Origin: JBBRVP01 sp038246785
GTDB lineage: Bacteria > Actinomycetota > Actinomycetes > Jiangellales > Jiangellaceae
DNA: 64,000 nucleotides
Reading direction: 5' to 3'
Assembly (NCBI GenBank): GCA_038246785.1
Contig: JBBRVP010000010.1
Span: forward strand, 24,474-88,473
Under the pieces are notes generated by a model that saw only the letters and a program-made list of their open reading frames with translations, was not told the DNA's origin and made no database searches. Of this stretch, positions 26,205 to 36,123 are shown in pieces. The stretch's first letter is position 1. Every line of letters starts with the position of its first letter. The translations under genes and the position numbers were made by a program.

Positions 26205-28723
26205 GAGGCGCCGCCCGCGGCTTCGAGACGGACAACGGCGCCGGCGCCGACGCCCAGGTCGCGGTGCACACGCGACCCGGCCGAGGCGGTCGGCAGCCAG
26301 ACGACCCGGTCGGGCATGTCGGCGACCTCCCAGGGCAAGCTGAGCTGTCCGTCTGCAGTGCTGACCGTGAGCGTCGCGTGCCTGAACGCCCCGGCCGCGT
26401 CGGCGACGCCCGCCTCGGTGGCCGTCGCGGCGGACAGCCGGGCAACGGGTCGGCGGGCAGTCCCGGCCAGGTGCGGCTCGCCGTCCTGGAGGCGCCCGTC
26501 GTCGAGCAGCATCCGCCAGGTCGCCAGGACGGCCTCTCCCGCGGCCGGCTGGACGGTCGGCACCGCACCGGCGGGCTCGTGGACGGCCGGCGCGCCGTCC
26601 CAGCCGCCGAGCTCGACGAACTCGGCCCGAGCGGCCTCGACGGAGCCGACGCCGAACGCGAGGTCCATGGCGTCGGCGACGGAGGCGAGCACGCGGGCGT
26701 CGCTCATCGCCGCCGAGTCGGGCAGCGCCACACCGAACGGGCGCGGACGCCCCTCCCAGTCGAGGAACGTGCCGGCCTTCTCCGCCACCGGCGCCACCGG
26801 CAGCACGACGTCTGCCCGCTCGGTGACGGAGCTCGACCGCAGCTCCAGGCTGACCAGGAATCCCACCTCGTCGAGCGCCTCGCGCGCCAGGGCAGGATCG
26901 GCGAGGTCGTCGAGCTCGACTCCGCCCACGACCAGCGCGTCGAGCTCACCGGTCGCCGCGGCGGCCAGGATGGCGGCGGTGTCGCGACCCGGGGTGCCCG
27001 GCAGCGATCCAGATGCCCAGGCGGTGCCGACGTCGACGCGGGCGGCAGCATCGATCACCGGACGCCCACCGGGCAGCAGCGTCGGAAAGGCACCGGCCTC
27101 CAGCGCACCCCGCTCCCCGGCGCGTCGGGGAACCCAGGCGAGCCGCGCGCCGGTCGCCTCGGACAGCCGCACCGCCGCGGTGAGCGCGCCCGGCACGGTG
27201 GCCAGCCGCTCGCCGACCAACACCACCGCACCCTCGGTGCGCAGCGCCTCGGCCAGGACGGCCACTCGGGCGTCCCCGGACAGCACCGAGTCGAGCACCT
27301 CGACCTCTGTGCCGGGTGCGGCGGGGACCAGCGCGCCGGACAGCTTGGTCAGGCCGCGGCTGGCGTACGGCGCGACCGCGTGTACCGCCGCTCCGGCCTT
27401 GCGGACGGCCTTGCGCAGGCGCAGAAAGACGATCGGCGATTCCTCCTCGGGTTCGAAGCCCACCAGAAGCACCGCGGGGGCCTGCTCGAGGTCGGCGTAG
27501 GTGACGCCCAGGCCGCGGCCCGCCACGTACGCGGCGAGGAAGGAGGTCTCCTCCGCGGAGGTCGGGCGGGCCCGGAAGTCGATGTCGTTGGTGGCCAGCG
27601 CCACGCGGGCGAACTTCGCGTAGGCGTAGGCGTCCTCGACTGTCACCCGACCGCCGGTCAGGACCCCGGCCCCCTTGCCCTCCCGGGCCGCCCAGAGGCC
27701 ATGGGCGGCGAGGTCGATTGCCTCCGGCCAGGAGACGGGCACGAGGTCGCCGGACTCCTTGTCGCGGACGAGCGGGTGGGTGAGCCGGTCGGGCTGCGTT
27801 GCATAGGTGAAGGCGAAGCGGCCCTTGTCGCAGCTCCACTCCTCGTTGACCTCGGGGTCGTCGCCGGCCAGCCGGCGGGTGAGCTTGCCGCGGCGGACGT
27901 CGGTGCGCAGGGCGCAGCCCGAGCCGCAGTGCTCGCACGTGGTGGGGATCGACACGAGGTCGAACGGCCGGGCCCGGAACCGGTACGCCGTCGAGGTCAG
28001 CGCTCCGACCGGACAGATCTGGATCGTGTTCCCGGAGAAGTAGCTCTCGAACGGCTCCTTCAAGTAGATGCCGACCTGCTGCAGCACGCCGCGCTCGAGC
28101 AGCTCGATGAACGGGTCGCCGGCGATCTCCCTGGAGAAGCGCGTGCAGCGAGCGCACAGGATGCAGCGCTCGCGGTCGAGCAGGATCTGCGAGGAGATTG
28201 CCAGCGGTTTGGGGTAGCTGCGCTTGCGGCCGTCAAAACGGGCGTCCGGGCGACCGTTGCTCATCGCCTGGTTCTGCAGCGGGCACTCGCCGCCCTTGTC
28301 GCAGACGGGGCAGTCGAGCGGGTGGTTGACGAGCAGGAACTCCATCTGGCCCTGCTGCGCCTTGTCGGCCACGGCCGAGGTGTGCTGGGTCTCGACGGCC
28401 ATGCCCTCGCTGACGGTAATCGTGCAGGAGGTCTGCGGCTTCGGCATCTTCTGCACCTCCCCGTCGGCTCGGGGGTTGGGCATCGCGATCTCGACCAGGC
28501 ACTGCCGGCAGGCGCCGGCCGGATCGAGCAGCGGGTGGTCGCAGAAGCGCGGGATCTGGATGCCGGCGAGCTCGGCCGCGCGGATGACGAGCGTGCCCTT
28601 GGGCACCTCGATCGGATAACCGTCGATTGTCAGCCGCACCAGGTCCTCGCGTGGCTGCAGCTCGCCACCGGCGGCGGCTGCGCCGGCTGGGCGACCGGCC
28701 GGCGTCGGTTGGGTGACAGTCAT
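26201..28723 (-). CDS. nuoG: NADH-quinone oxidoreductase subunit G
   Basis: The 840-residue product carries the largest set of clusters. Seen in order: [2Fe-2S] ligands in [19 protein letters not shown], the His/Cys motif [33 protein letters not shown], and a fourth motif [13 protein letters not shown] with a later CDKGRF cysteine, matching the extra N7-type cluster of some bacterial complex I. The remainder is a molybdopterin-oxidoreductase-like domain without cofactor. The start ATG at 28723 overlaps the nuoF stop (ATGA); an upstream 18-codon extension lies within nuoF. Confidence 0.96.
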   Translation of the reverse strand: MTVTQPTPAGRPAGAAAAGGELQPREDLVRLTIDGYPIEVPKGTLVIRAAELAGIQIPRFCDHPLLDPAGACRQCLVEIAMPNPRADGEVQKMPKPQTSCTITVSEGMAVETQHTSAVADKAQQGQMEFLLVNHPLDCPVCDKGGECPLQNQAMSNGRPDARFDGRKRSYPKPLAISSQILLDRERCILCARCTRFSREIAGDPFIELLERGVLQQVGIYLKEPFESYFSGNTIQICPVGALTSTAYRFRARPFDLVSIPTTCEHCGSGCALRTDVRRGKLTRRLAGDDPEVNEEWSCDKGRFAFTYATQPDRLTHPLVRDKESGDLVPVSWPEAIDLAAHGLWAAREGKGAGVLTGGRVTVEDAYAYAKFARVALATNDIDFRARPTSAEETSFLAAYVAGRGLGVTYADLEQAPAVLLVGFEPEEESPIVFLRLRKAVRKAGAAVHAVAPYASRGLTKLSGALVPAAPGTEVEVLDSVLSGDARVAVLAEALRTEGAVVLVGERLATVPGALTAAVRLSEATGARLAWVPRRAGERGALEAGAFPTLLPGGRPVIDAAARVDVGTAWASGSLPGTPGRDTAAILAAAATGELDALVVGGVELDDLADPALAREALDEVGFLVSLELRSSSVTERADVVLPVAPVAEKAGTFLDWEGRPRPFGVALPDSAAMSDARVLASVADAMDLAFGVGSVEAARAEFVELGGWDGAPAVHEPAGAVPTVQPAAGEAVLATWRMLLDDGRLQDGEPHLAGTARRPVARLSAATATEAGVADAAGAFRHATLTVSTADGQLSLPWEVADMPDRVVWLPTASAGSRVHRDLGVGAGAVVRLEAAGGAS

Positions 28724-30027
28724 CGGGCGCTCGCTCCTGCGAAGACGGTGGAGGCCTCGTACGGGAACAGCTCCCACGCCGGCGTATGAGTGCCGTCGAG
28801 GAACTCCGCGCGGAAGTGCTTGACCGCGCTGGTCACGCAGGCGGCGGTGCCGTCGGCGAGGGCGCAGAACGACCGGCCGGCCATGTTGTCACAGACGTCG
28901 AGCAGCGTATCGACGTCACGCTCGCTGGCGGCGCCCCGCTCGAAGCGACGCATCAGCTGCACCAGCCACCACGAGCCCTCGCGGCACGGTGTGCACTTGC
29001 CGCAGGACTCGTGCTTGTAGAACTCCACCCAGCGCAACGTCGTGCGGACTACCGAGGTGGTCTCGTCGAAGATCTGCAGCGCCTTGGTACCGAGCATCGA
29101 CCCGGCACCGGCGATGCCCTCGTAGTCCAGCGGCACGTCGAGATGCTCCGCGGTGAGGATCGGCGTGGACGAGCCGCCAGGGGTCCAGAACTTCAGCTCG
29201 TGCCCCGCGCGGACGCCACCCGCCATGTCGAGCAGCTCACCCAAGGTGATTCCGAGGGGGCCCTCGTACTGCCCCGGATGCTCGACGTGCCCGGACAGCG
29301 AGTAGAGCGTGAAGCCCGGCGACCTCGCGGAGCCCATGGAGCGGAACCAGTCGTCCCCGCCGCAGACGATGGCCGGGACGCTCGCGATCGTCTCGACGTT
29401 GTTGATGACCGTCGGGGAGGCGTAGAGCCCCGCGACCGCGGGAAAGGGCGGTCGCAGCCGCGGCTGCCCCCGCCGGCCCTCCAGGGAGTCGAGAAGGGCG
29501 GTCTCCTCCCCGCAGATGTAGGCGCCTGCGCCGGCGTGCACGGTGACGTTGAGGTCGTACCCGCTGCCGAGCACGTCGGTGCCGAGATAGCCCGCGGCGT
29601 AGGCCTCCTGCACTGCGTGCTGCAGGCGACGCACGACGTGGAGTACCTCGCCACGGACGTAGATGAACGCCTGGGCCGCCCGGATGGCGTACGAGGTGAT
29701 GATCACGCCCTCGACGAGGGCGTGCGGGTTGGCGAGCATGAGCGGGACGTCCTTGCAGGTGCCCGGTTCGGACTCGTCGGCGTTCACGACGAGGTATTTC
29801 GGCTTCGGGTTGTCCTGCGGGATGAAGCCCCACTTCAGCCCGGTGGGGAAACCCGCGCCGCCGCGACCGCGCAGGCCGGAGTCCTTGACCAGGCCGACGA
29901 CATCGTCGGGCGTCATCTCCAGCGCCTTGCGCAGCGCGGCGTAGCCGCCGTGGCGCTGGTACCCGGCGAGGGTGAAGGAGTCGGCCTCGTCCCAGTGCGC
30001 CGACAGGACCGGGGCCAGTGTTGTCAC
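28720..30027 (-). CDS. nuoF: NADH-quinone oxidoreductase subunit F
   Basis: NuoF binds NADH and FMN and carries cluster N3. The 435-residue product has the nucleotide/flavin motif [15 protein letters not shown] (about 52-66), [25 protein letters not shown] and the cluster motif [12 protein letters not shown] (about 342) with the fourth cysteine in RSFCALADG. Presence of NuoE-F-G means this complex can use NADH directly. It overlaps nuoE and nuoG by 4 nt each. Confidence 0.97.
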   Translation of the reverse strand: MTTLAPVLSAHWDEADSFTLAGYQRHGGYAALRKALEMTPDDVVGLVKDSGLRGRGGAGFPTGLKWGFIPQDNPKPKYLVVNADESEPGTCKDVPLMLANPHALVEGVIITSYAIRAAQAFIYVRGEVLHVVRRLQHAVQEAYAAGYLGTDVLGSGYDLNVTVHAGAGAYICGEETALLDSLEGRRGQPRLRPPFPAVAGLYASPTVINNVETIASVPAIVCGGDDWFRSMGSARSPGFTLYSLSGHVEHPGQYEGPLGITLGELLDMAGGVRAGHELKFWTPGGSSTPILTAEHLDVPLDYEGIAGAGSMLGTKALQIFDETTSVVRTTLRWVEFYKHESCGKCTPCREGSWWLVQLMRRFERGAASERDVDTLLDVCDNMAGRSFCALADGTAACVTSAVKHFRAEFLDGTHTPAWELFPYEASTVFAGASAR

Positions 30028-30878
30028 GGCTGGCCTTCGCGGGGAGTGGAGGCGGGCGACCTGTCGCGCCCACGCTTACGGGGGGCCGACGCGGCCGGCG
30101 AGGTCGCGTTGGCGCTGTCGCTGGCCGCGGTGTCGGCGGGCGCGTCGTGCCCGGAGTGCTTCACCGGCTCGCCGGGGTCTGCGGCACCCGGCGCTGGCTC
30201 GGGGCCACCATGCCCGTCGCTCCGGCGTTCGCCCTGCGGCATCTCGGGTGCGCTCCAGCCGCGCTCCCGGGCGAGTTGCAGGCCGACAAGCGTGGCCGGG
30301 CCGGCCGCCGGGCCTTCGGTCGCGAGGCCGTCGGGAAAACCGGCAAGCACCCGCTCCGCCTCCTTAAACGTGCACACCCGTGGCCCCCGGGTCGACGTGA
30401 CCTCCGCGCCGGACCGGAGACGGTCGACCAGGTCGGTCGCGCTGCTCGGTGTCTGAGCGTCGAAGAACTCCCAGTTGACCATGACGACCGGCGCGTAGTC
30501 GCAGGCCGCGTTGCACTCGATGCGTTCCAGCGAGACGCGACCGTCGTCGGTGGTCTCGTCGTGGCCGATGCCGATGTGCTCGCTGAGCCGGTCCCAGATC
30601 GCGTCGCCGCCCATGACCGCGCACAGCGTGTTGGTGCAAACGCCGACAAGGTAGTCGCCGACGTGGTGGCGCTTGTACATCGTGTAGAAGGTCGCCACGG
30701 CCGAGATCTCCGCCTCGGTGAGGCCGAGGACGTCGGCGCACAGCTCGATGCCCTCAGCGCTGACGAAGCCCTCGTGGCTCTGCACCAGGTGCAGCATCGG
30801 CAGCAGGGCCGACTGCGGCTGGGGGTAGCGGGCCACGAGGTCAGCCATGTCGTCGCGCACGGACTCGGGCAGGCTCAC
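30024..30878 (-). CDS. nuoE: NADH-quinone oxidoreductase subunit E with C-terminal extension
   Basis: NuoE holds [2Fe-2S] cluster N1a, with ligands in [11 protein letters not shown] and [14 protein letters not shown]. The product is 284 residues, against about 165 for E. coli. The core ends near residue 190; the remaining about 95 residues are low-complexity Ala/Pro/Gly/Asp with a basic KRGRDRS near the end. The GTG at 30878 overlaps the nuoD stop. Longer upstream readings fall in nuoD. The tail's function is unknown. Confidence 0.95.
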   Translation of the reverse strand: MSLPESVRDDMADLVARYPQPQSALLPMLHLVQSHEGFVSAEGIELCADVLGLTEAEISAVATFYTMYKRHHVGDYLVGVCTNTLCAVMGGDAIWDRLSEHIGIGHDETTDDGRVSLERIECNAACDYAPVVMVNWEFFDAQTPSSATDLVDRLRSGAEVTSTRGPRVCTFKEAERVLAGFPDGLATEGPAAGPATLVGLQLARERGWSAPEMPQGERRSDGHGGPEPAPGAADPGEPVKHSGHDAPADTAASDSANATSPAASAPRKRGRDRSPASTPREGQP

Positions 30879-32248
30879 CTGTCGACGCCTCCCATGACGG
30901 GGTCGATGCTGGCCACGGACACGACGACGTCTGCCAGCAGCCCGCCCTCGCACATTGCCGCCACGGCCTGCAGGTTGTTGAAGGACGGGTCGCGGAAGTG
31001 CGCCCGCCACGGTCGCGTGCCGCCCTCGGACACGAGGTTGACGCCGAGCTCGCCGCGGGGCGCCTCCACCGGGACGTACACCTCGCCCGCAGGGACGCGG
31101 AAACCCTCGGTGACGATCTTGAAGTGGTGGATCAGCGCCTCCATCGACTCGCCCATGATGTGACGGATGTGGTCGACGGAGTTGCCCAGGCCGTCGGTGC
31201 CGAGTGCCAGCTGGGCCGGCCAGCCGATCTTCCTGTCCGCCACCATCACCGGACCCGGCTGGAGCCGGTCGAGGCACTGCTCGATGATCCGCAGCGATTC
31301 GTGCATCTCGTCGATGCGGATCACAAACCGTCCGTAGGCGTCGCAGGTGTCGCGGGTCGGCACGTCGAACTCATAGGTCTCGTAGCCGCAGTAGGGCTGC
31401 GCCTTGCGCAGGTCCCAGGGCAGTCCGGTCGAGCGGAGGACGGGGCCCGTCATGCCGAGGGCCATGCACCCAGTGAGGTCGAGATGGCCGACGCCGACGA
31501 GCCGCGCCTTGAAGATGGTGTTGCCACTGGCGAGGTCGTCGTACTCCGGCAGGTGGCGGCGCATCCACGTGACGAAGTCGCGGACCTTGTCGACCGCGCC
31601 CGGAGGCAGGTCCTGGGCGACTCCGCCCGGCCGGACGAAGGCATGGTTCATGCGCAGGCCGGTGATGAGCTCGAGGACGTCGAGGGCGATCTCCCGCTCA
31701 CGGAACCCGACGGTCATGATGGTGAGCGCTCCGAGCTCCATGCCGCCGGTGGCGATGGCCACCAGGTGCGAGGAGATCCGGTTGACCTCCATGAGCATCA
31801 CCCGGATGACGTTGGCCCGCTCCGGCACGTCGTCGGTGATGCCGAGCAGGCGCTCGACCGCCAGGCAGTACGCCGTCTCGTTGAAGATCGGTGCGAGGTA
31901 GTCCATGCGGGTGCAGAACGTGGTTCCCAGGGTCCACGTCCGGTACTCCATGTTCTTCTCGATGCCGGTGTGCAGGTAGCCGACGCCGCACCGGGCCTCG
32001 GTGACCGTCTCGCCGTCGAGCTCGAGGATCAGCCGGAGCACGCCGTGGGTGGACGGGTGCTGGGGACCCATGTTGACGACCACGCGCTCCTCGCCGCGCA
32101 CCCCACCGAGCACGTCGTCCCAGTCTTGGCCGGTGAGAGTGAACACCGGTCCCTCGGTCGTCTCGCGGACGTCGGCGTAGGGGTCGCCCGTGTCATCGGT
32201 CGTGGTGGCGTCTGTCGCCGTGTCTGTCGTCGTGTACGGGCCGCTCAT
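30875..32248 (-). CDS. nuoD: NADH-quinone oxidoreductase subunit D
   Basis: NuoD is the 49-kDa-type subunit beside cluster N2 and the quinone site. The 457-residue protein has a Thr/Asp-rich 35-residue start, then [15 protein letters not shown] (about 59-73), the conserved [16 protein letters not shown] and the terminal [10 protein letters not shown]. It overlaps nuoE by 4 nt and meets nuoC end to end (stop and start share one base). Confidence 0.97.
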   Translation of the reverse strand: MSGPYTTTDTATDATTTDDTGDPYADVRETTEGPVFTLTGQDWDDVLGGVRGEERVVVNMGPQHPSTHGVLRLILELDGETVTEARCGVGYLHTGIEKNMEYRTWTLGTTFCTRMDYLAPIFNETAYCLAVERLLGITDDVPERANVIRVMLMEVNRISSHLVAIATGGMELGALTIMTVGFREREIALDVLELITGLRMNHAFVRPGGVAQDLPPGAVDKVRDFVTWMRRHLPEYDDLASGNTIFKARLVGVGHLDLTGCMALGMTGPVLRSTGLPWDLRKAQPYCGYETYEFDVPTRDTCDAYGRFVIRIDEMHESLRIIEQCLDRLQPGPVMVADRKIGWPAQLALGTDGLGNSVDHIRHIMGESMEALIHHFKIVTEGFRVPAGEVYVPVEAPRGELGVNLVSEGGTRPWRAHFRDPSFNNLQAVAAMCEGGLLADVVVSVASIDPVMGGVDR

Positions 32249-33000
32249 CAGGAGTAGACCCTCCGCTCGTCGGGAGGCGGGATCGTGGCGCCCTTGTACT
32301 CCACCGGGATGCCACCGAGGGGGTAGTCCTTGCGCTGCGGGTGTCCCGGCCAGTCGTCAGGCATCTCGATACGGGTCAATGCCGGGTGGCCGTCGAAGAC
32401 GATGCCGAAGAAGTCCCAGGTCTCGCGCTCGTGCCAGTTGTCGGCCGGGTAGACCGACACGACGCTCGGCAGGTGCGGGTCCCCGTCGGGGCACGTGGAC
32501 TCCACCCGCAACCGCCGGTTGTGCGTGATGGACAGCAGCGGCCACACCGCGTGCAGCTCCTGGCCCTCGTGGTGTGGGTAGTGCACGCCGGAGACACCGA
32601 GGCACATCTCGAAGCGCAGCATGGGGTCGTCCCGCAGCACGCGCATGACGTCGAACAGGTGCTCGCGGTGGACGAACAGGGTGAGCTCCCCGCGGTGCAC
32701 GACGACCTTGTCGATGGCCTGGTGCCCGACCGCGCGGACGAGGACGTCGACTGCGCCGTCGTACCACGAGCCGTACGGCGGCGACGTGCCCACCGGCAGC
32801 AGTGCCGGGTTGGTGATGCGCTGGACCAATCGGCCGTAGCCGGAGGTGTCGCCGTCGGACGCGACGCCGAACATGCCGCGGCGCGAGGGGTGCGCGGGCG
32901 GCAGGCTCGCCGTGGCCGGGGCCTCGGCGGGGAGGTTGCCGCCGCCCGCCGTGACGTCGTCGGCCGCGGCAGCCGCCCCGGCGTCGGGTCGATCGGTCAC
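32248..33000 (-). CDS. nuoC: NADH-quinone oxidoreductase subunit C
   Basis: NuoC is the 30-kDa-type peripheral subunit. The 250-residue product has about 50 disordered N-terminal residues and then the conserved C-terminal run [19 protein letters not shown] and [20 protein letters not shown], the signature of the family. NuoC and NuoD are separate here, unlike the E. coli fusion. The GTG at 33000 overlaps the nuoB stop as GTGA. Confidence 0.96.
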   Translation of the reverse strand: MTDRPDAGAAAAADDVTAGGGNLPAEAPATASLPPAHPSRRGMFGVASDGDTSGYGRLVQRITNPALLPVGTSPPYGSWYDGAVDVLVRAVGHQAIDKVVVHRGELTLFVHREHLFDVMRVLRDDPMLRFEMCLGVSGVHYPHHEGQELHAVWPLLSITHNRRLRVESTCPDGDPHLPSVVSVYPADNWHERETWDFFGIVFDGHPALTRIEMPDDWPGHPQRKDYPLGGIPVEYKGATIPPPDERRVYS

Positions 33001-33551
33001 GACAGCAGGCCCTTCATCGACGACGTCGGAGCGGTCGCGAGCGCGACCTGCTCGAGCTCGGCCACCTCGGCCTGCCGGTGCGCGCCGAGCTTCGTGTGCT
33101 GGATCTGCTCGTGCAGCTTGAGGATCGCGTCCATGAGCATCTCCGGCCGCGGGGGACAGCCGGGCAGGTAGATGTCGACGGGCACGACGTGGTCGACGCC
33201 CTGGACGATCGCGTAGTTGTTGAACATGCCGCCGCTGCTGGCGCACACGCCCATCGACAGCACCCACTTGGGGCCCGGCATCTGGTCGTAGATCTGCCGC
33301 AGCACGGGGGCCATCTTCTGGCTGACCCGGCCGGCGACGATCATGAGGTCGGCCTGCCGGGGCGAAGCGCGGAAGACCTCCATGCCGAAACGGCCCAGGT
33401 CGTAGCGCGGACCGCCAGACGACATCATCTCGATGGCACAGCAGGCCAGGCCGAACGTCGCCGGCCACAGCGATCCCCGCCGGAAGTAGCCCGCGAGCCC
33501 TTCCACAGTGGAGAGCAGCAGTCCACTCGGGAGCTTCTCCTCGATGCCCAT
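32997..33551 (-). CDS. nuoB: NADH-quinone oxidoreductase subunit B
   Basis: NuoB carries the terminal cluster N2 that reduces quinone. The 184-residue product has adjacent cysteines in [10 protein letters not shown] (about 45), a further one in [12 protein letters not shown] and the fourth in [11 protein letters not shown], the four N2 ligands. A short C-terminal tail follows. It starts 15 bp after nuoA and overlaps nuoC by 4 nt. Confidence 0.97.
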   Translation of the reverse strand: MGIEEKLPSGLLLSTVEGLAGYFRRGSLWPATFGLACCAIEMMSSGGPRYDLGRFGMEVFRASPRQADLMIVAGRVSQKMAPVLRQIYDQMPGPKWVLSMGVCASSGGMFNNYAIVQGVDHVVPVDIYLPGCPPRPEMLMDAILKLHEQIQHTKLGAHRQAEVAELEQVALATAPTSSMKGLLS

Positions 33552-33566
33552 CCCGGCCGGCCCTCC

Positions 33567-33923
33567 CTAGTCCCACTCGAGTCCGCCGCGCCGCCACACG
33601 TAGGCGTAGGCGACGAGGACGGTGAGGATGAACAGGGCCATCTCCACGAGCCCGAAGACTCCGAAGTCGTCGAAGCGGACGGCCCACGGGTAGAGGAAGA
33701 CGATCTCGATGTCGAAGATGATGAACATCATCGCGGTGAGGTAGTACTTCACCGGGAAACGGCCGGACTCGGCGGCGGGCGTCGGTTCGATGCCGCACTC
33801 GTAGCTCTGCAGCCGGGCCCGGTTGTAGCGCCGGGGGCCGGTCAGGTAGCCGGCGACGATGGAGAAGACGGCGAAGGCGCCGCCGAGCAGGCCCAGGGCC
33901 AGGATCGGTACGTAGGGGTTCAC
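33567..33923 (-). CDS. nuoA: NADH-quinone oxidoreductase subunit A
   Basis: This 118-residue membrane protein is the first gene of the nuo operon. It has three spans and the conserved loop [21 protein letters not shown] with the redox-sensitive cysteine, then [20 protein letters not shown] start is preceded by AGGGGAG. A promoter-like TAGGAT and a palindrome resembling a Rex operator lie 34-54 bp upstream. The operon runs A-B-C-D-E-F-G-H-I-J-K-L-M-N to 18155. Confidence 0.97.
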   Translation of the reverse strand: MNPYVPILALGLLGGAFAVFSIVAGYLTGPRRYNRARLQSYECGIEPTPAAESGRFPVKYYLTAMMFIIFDIEIVFLYPWAVRFDDFGVFGLVEMALFILTVLVAYAYVWRRGGLEWD

Positions 33924-33956
33924 GCGGACCTGCTCCCCTCAGTCGTCGTCGCCGGC

Positions 33957-33977
33957 ATCCTAGTGAGCGTCCTCACC
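33957..33977 (-). promoter_or_regulatory. nuoA promoter with Rex-operator-like palindrome
   Basis: On the minus strand a TAGGAT -10 box (33962-33957) lies about 34 bp before the nuoA start. Directly upstream is the perfect inverted repeat GTGAG-CGTC-CTCAC (33963-33976), placed between -10 and -35. It matches the Streptomyces Rex operator TGTGAACGCGTTCACA at 10 of 16 positions, with the A6/T11 pair changed symmetrically to G/C. A weak -35 (GGGACA) would have a short spacer. S. coelicolor nuo is a known Rex target; binding here is inference. Confidence 0.5.
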
Positions 33978-33992
33978 TGTCCCTCGCCCCCG

Positions 33993-35288
33993 TCAGGCCG
34001 CCGGGGCGAGCCGGCTCAGCCCGTTGACGACCCGGTCCATCGCGTCGCCGCGCGGGTCCGTGAGATTGGCCATCAGCTTGAGCGTGAAGCGCATCAGCGT
34101 GGGGTGCGGCAGTCCGTGCCGGGTGGCGAGCTTCATCACGCGCGGGTCGCCGATGAGCCGCACGAACAGCCGGCCGAGCGTGTAGTAGCCGCCGTACGCC
34201 TGCTTGAGTGCCTGCGGGTAACCGCCGAGCGCCTTCTCCCGCGCCGCCTCCGTGGTCCGGCTCAGCGCGTCGGCCACGATGTCGGCGGCGAGCTCTCCGG
34301 ACTCCATCGCATAGGCGATGCCCTCGCCGTTGAACGGGTTGACCATGCCGCCGGCGTCGCCGACCAGCAGCACCCCCCGGGAGTAGTGCGGGGTGCGGTT
34401 GAAGCCCATCGGCAGGGCCGCACCCCGGATCTCCCCGACCTGGGACTGCGGCGCGTACCCCCACTCGGCCGGCATGCCCGCGACCCAGCGGCGCAGCAGA
34501 GCCTTGTAGTCGACTCGGCCGAAGGACGTCGAGGTGTTGAGGATGCCGAGGCCGACGTTGCTCGTGCCGTCGCCGACGCCGAACAACCAGCCGTAGCCGG
34601 GCAGCAGGTTGCCGGTGCCCACCGGTCCGTCCCAGAGCTCCAGCCACGACTCCAACCAGTCGTCGGCGTGGCGGGGGCTGGTGTAGTAGGTGCGCACGGC
34701 CACGCCCATCGGCCGGTCGTCGCGCTTGGGCAGACCCATGGCGAGCGAGAGCCGGCTGGAGTTGCCGTCGGCAGCGACGACGAGCGGCGCGCGGATGCCG
34801 AGATCGGCACCGGCCCGGTGCCCGCGGTCGTCGACCGGCCGGGCGGTCACCCCGACGATGCGGCCGCTGCGGTCGTCGAGCACCGGAGCGGTCACTGCGG
34901 TGCGCTCGAGCAGCCGTGCGCCGGCCTTCTCGGCCTGCCGGGCGAGCAACTGGTCGAGGTCGAGCCGGGTGCGGACCAGTCCGTAGTCGGGGTAGCTGGC
35001 CAGCTCCGGCCAGTGCAGCTGCAGCCGCATGCCACCGCCGAGGATGCGCAGACCCTTGTTGTGCTGCCACCCGGCCGCCTCGCTCGTGTCGATGCCCAGG
35101 CGGGTGAGCTGGCGGACCGCGCGCGGCGTGAGCCCGTCGCCGCAGACCTTCTCGCGCGGGAACGCGGTCTTCTCCAGCAGCAGGACGTCCAGGCCCGCCT
35201 GCGCGAGGTGGTAGGCCGTCGCCGAGCCCGCCGGACCGGCGCCGACGACGATGACGTCGGCGTCCTGGGACGGCGTGCTGGGGGGCAT
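33993..35288 (-). CDS. menJ: Geranylgeranyl reductase-family FAD enzyme, probable menaquinone side-chain reductase (MenJ-like)
   Basis: The 431-residue flavoprotein opens with DVIVVGAGPAGSATAYHLAQ (Rossmann FAD motif, about 10-29), has KVCGDGLTPRAV and the second FAD motif VLLVGDAGGMVNPFNGEGIA (about 285). In M. tuberculosis the homologue MenJ, beside menG, saturates one isoprene unit of menaquinone; position next to menG suggests the same here. I chose ATG 35288, preceded by GAGG 8 nt away. A GTG at 35336 would add 16 residues but lies inside the operator palindrome and lacks a ribosome site. Confidence 0.9.
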   Translation of the reverse strand: MPPSTPSQDADVIVVGAGPAGSATAYHLAQAGLDVLLLEKTAFPREKVCGDGLTPRAVRQLTRLGIDTSEAAGWQHNKGLRILGGGMRLQLHWPELASYPDYGLVRTRLDLDQLLARQAEKAGARLLERTAVTAPVLDDRSGRIVGVTARPVDDRGHRAGADLGIRAPLVVAADGNSSRLSLAMGLPKRDDRPMGVAVRTYYTSPRHADDWLESWLELWDGPVGTGNLLPGYGWLFGVGDGTSNVGLGILNTSTSFGRVDYKALLRRWVAGMPAEWGYAPQSQVGEIRGAALPMGFNRTPHYSRGVLLVGDAGGMVNPFNGEGIAYAMESGELAADIVADALSRTTEAAREKALGGYPQALKQAYGGYYTLGRLFVRLIGDPRVMKLATRHGLPHPTLMRFTLKLMANLTDPRGDAMDRVVNGLSRLAPAA

Positions 35289-35319
35289 CGCGGCGACCTC
35301 GCGGGGTGTCGGACGAGCG

Positions 35320-35339
35320 CTCGTGAACGGTTTCACGAG
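35320..35339. promoter_or_regulatory. Rex-operator-like palindrome between menJ and menG
   Basis: CTCGTGAA-CGGT-TTCACGAG is a perfect 8-4-8 inverted repeat. Its central 16 bp match the Streptomyces Rex operator TGTGAACGCGTTCACA at 12 positions. It shares the 11-mer CTCGTGAACGG with the site before rex. On the minus strand a -10-like TAGACT lies at 35357-35352, putting the palindrome just downstream of the menJ transcription start. menG starts 80 bp away in the other direction. Control of both genes by Rex is inferred. Confidence 0.6.
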
Positions 35340-35418
35340 GTGGGCGTCGTCAGTCTAGGACCGGCGATCTGCCGGGACCACCGCGGCACCCGGCCCCGAC
35401 ATCGGCGAGGATGTGCCC

Positions 35419-36123
35419 GTGACGAGCAGCGCGGTCCGGGCGTCCCTCGACAAGGCGCCGCACGAGGTGGCGGCCATGTTCGACGCCGTGGCCCGCCGCT
35501 ACGACCTGGCCAACGACGTGCTGTCGATGGGGCAGGACCGGCGCTGGCGGCGCGCGGTCCAGGCGGCGGTCGACCCGCTGCCCGCAGATCGTGTCCTCGA
35601 CCTTGCGGCCGGCACGGGCACGTCCAGCGAGCCCTTCGCCGAGGCCGGCGCGTTCGTCGTGCCGTGCGACTTCTCCCTCGGCATGCTGCAGGTCGGCAAG
35701 CGCGCGCGCCCGCAGCTGCCGTTCGTCGCGGGGGACGCCCTGCGGCTGCCGTACGCCGACTGCTGCTTCGACGCCGTCACCATCTCCTTCGGTCTGCGCA
35801 ACGTGGTCGACCCCGACAGCGCGCTGGCGGAGATGGCCCGGGTCACCCGGCCCGGCGGCCGCCTCGTCGTCTGCGAGTTCAGCTCGCCGACGTGGGCGCC
35901 GTTCCGGACCGTCTACGTCGAGTACCTGATGCGCGCCCTGCCGGCGATCGCCCGCCGGGTGTCCAGCAGCCCTGACGCGTACGTCTACCTGGCCGAGTCG
36001 ATCCAAGCCTGGCCGGACCAGGCCGCCCTGGCCGCCCGGATCGGCGCAGTCGGCTGGTCCGAGGTGGCCTGGCGCGACCTCTCGGGCGGGATCGTCGCGC
36101 TTCACCGGGCGGTGCGCCGGTGA
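35419..36123 (+). CDS. menG: Demethylmenaquinone methyltransferase
   Basis: MenG (UbiE family) methylates demethylmenaquinone in the last step of menaquinone synthesis. The 234-residue SAM-dependent enzyme has [20 protein letters not shown] (about 20-39), the SAM motif [15 protein letters not shown] and [15 protein letters not shown], all UbiE hallmarks. GAGG lies 8 nt before the GTG at 35419, which I prefer to the GTG at 35413. The stop overlaps the menF start (GTGA), so the two are coupled. Confidence 0.96.
   Translation: MTSSAVRASLDKAPHEVAAMFDAVARRYDLANDVLSMGQDRRWRRAVQAAVDPLPADRVLDLAAGTGTSSEPFAEAGAFVVPCDFSLGMLQVGKRARPQLPFVAGDALRLPYADCCFDAVTISFGLRNVVDPDSALAEMARVTRPGGRLVVCEFSSPTWAPFRTVYVEYLMRALPAIARRVSSSPDAYVYLAESIQAWPDQAALAARIGAVGWSEVAWRDLSGGIVALHRAVRR

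Noticed and set aside
33993..35336. GTG at 35336 as the menJ start
   Set aside because: It lies inside the symmetric operator-like palindrome, has no ribosome site and adds unconserved residues, whereas ATG 35288 has GAGG 8 nt upstream.
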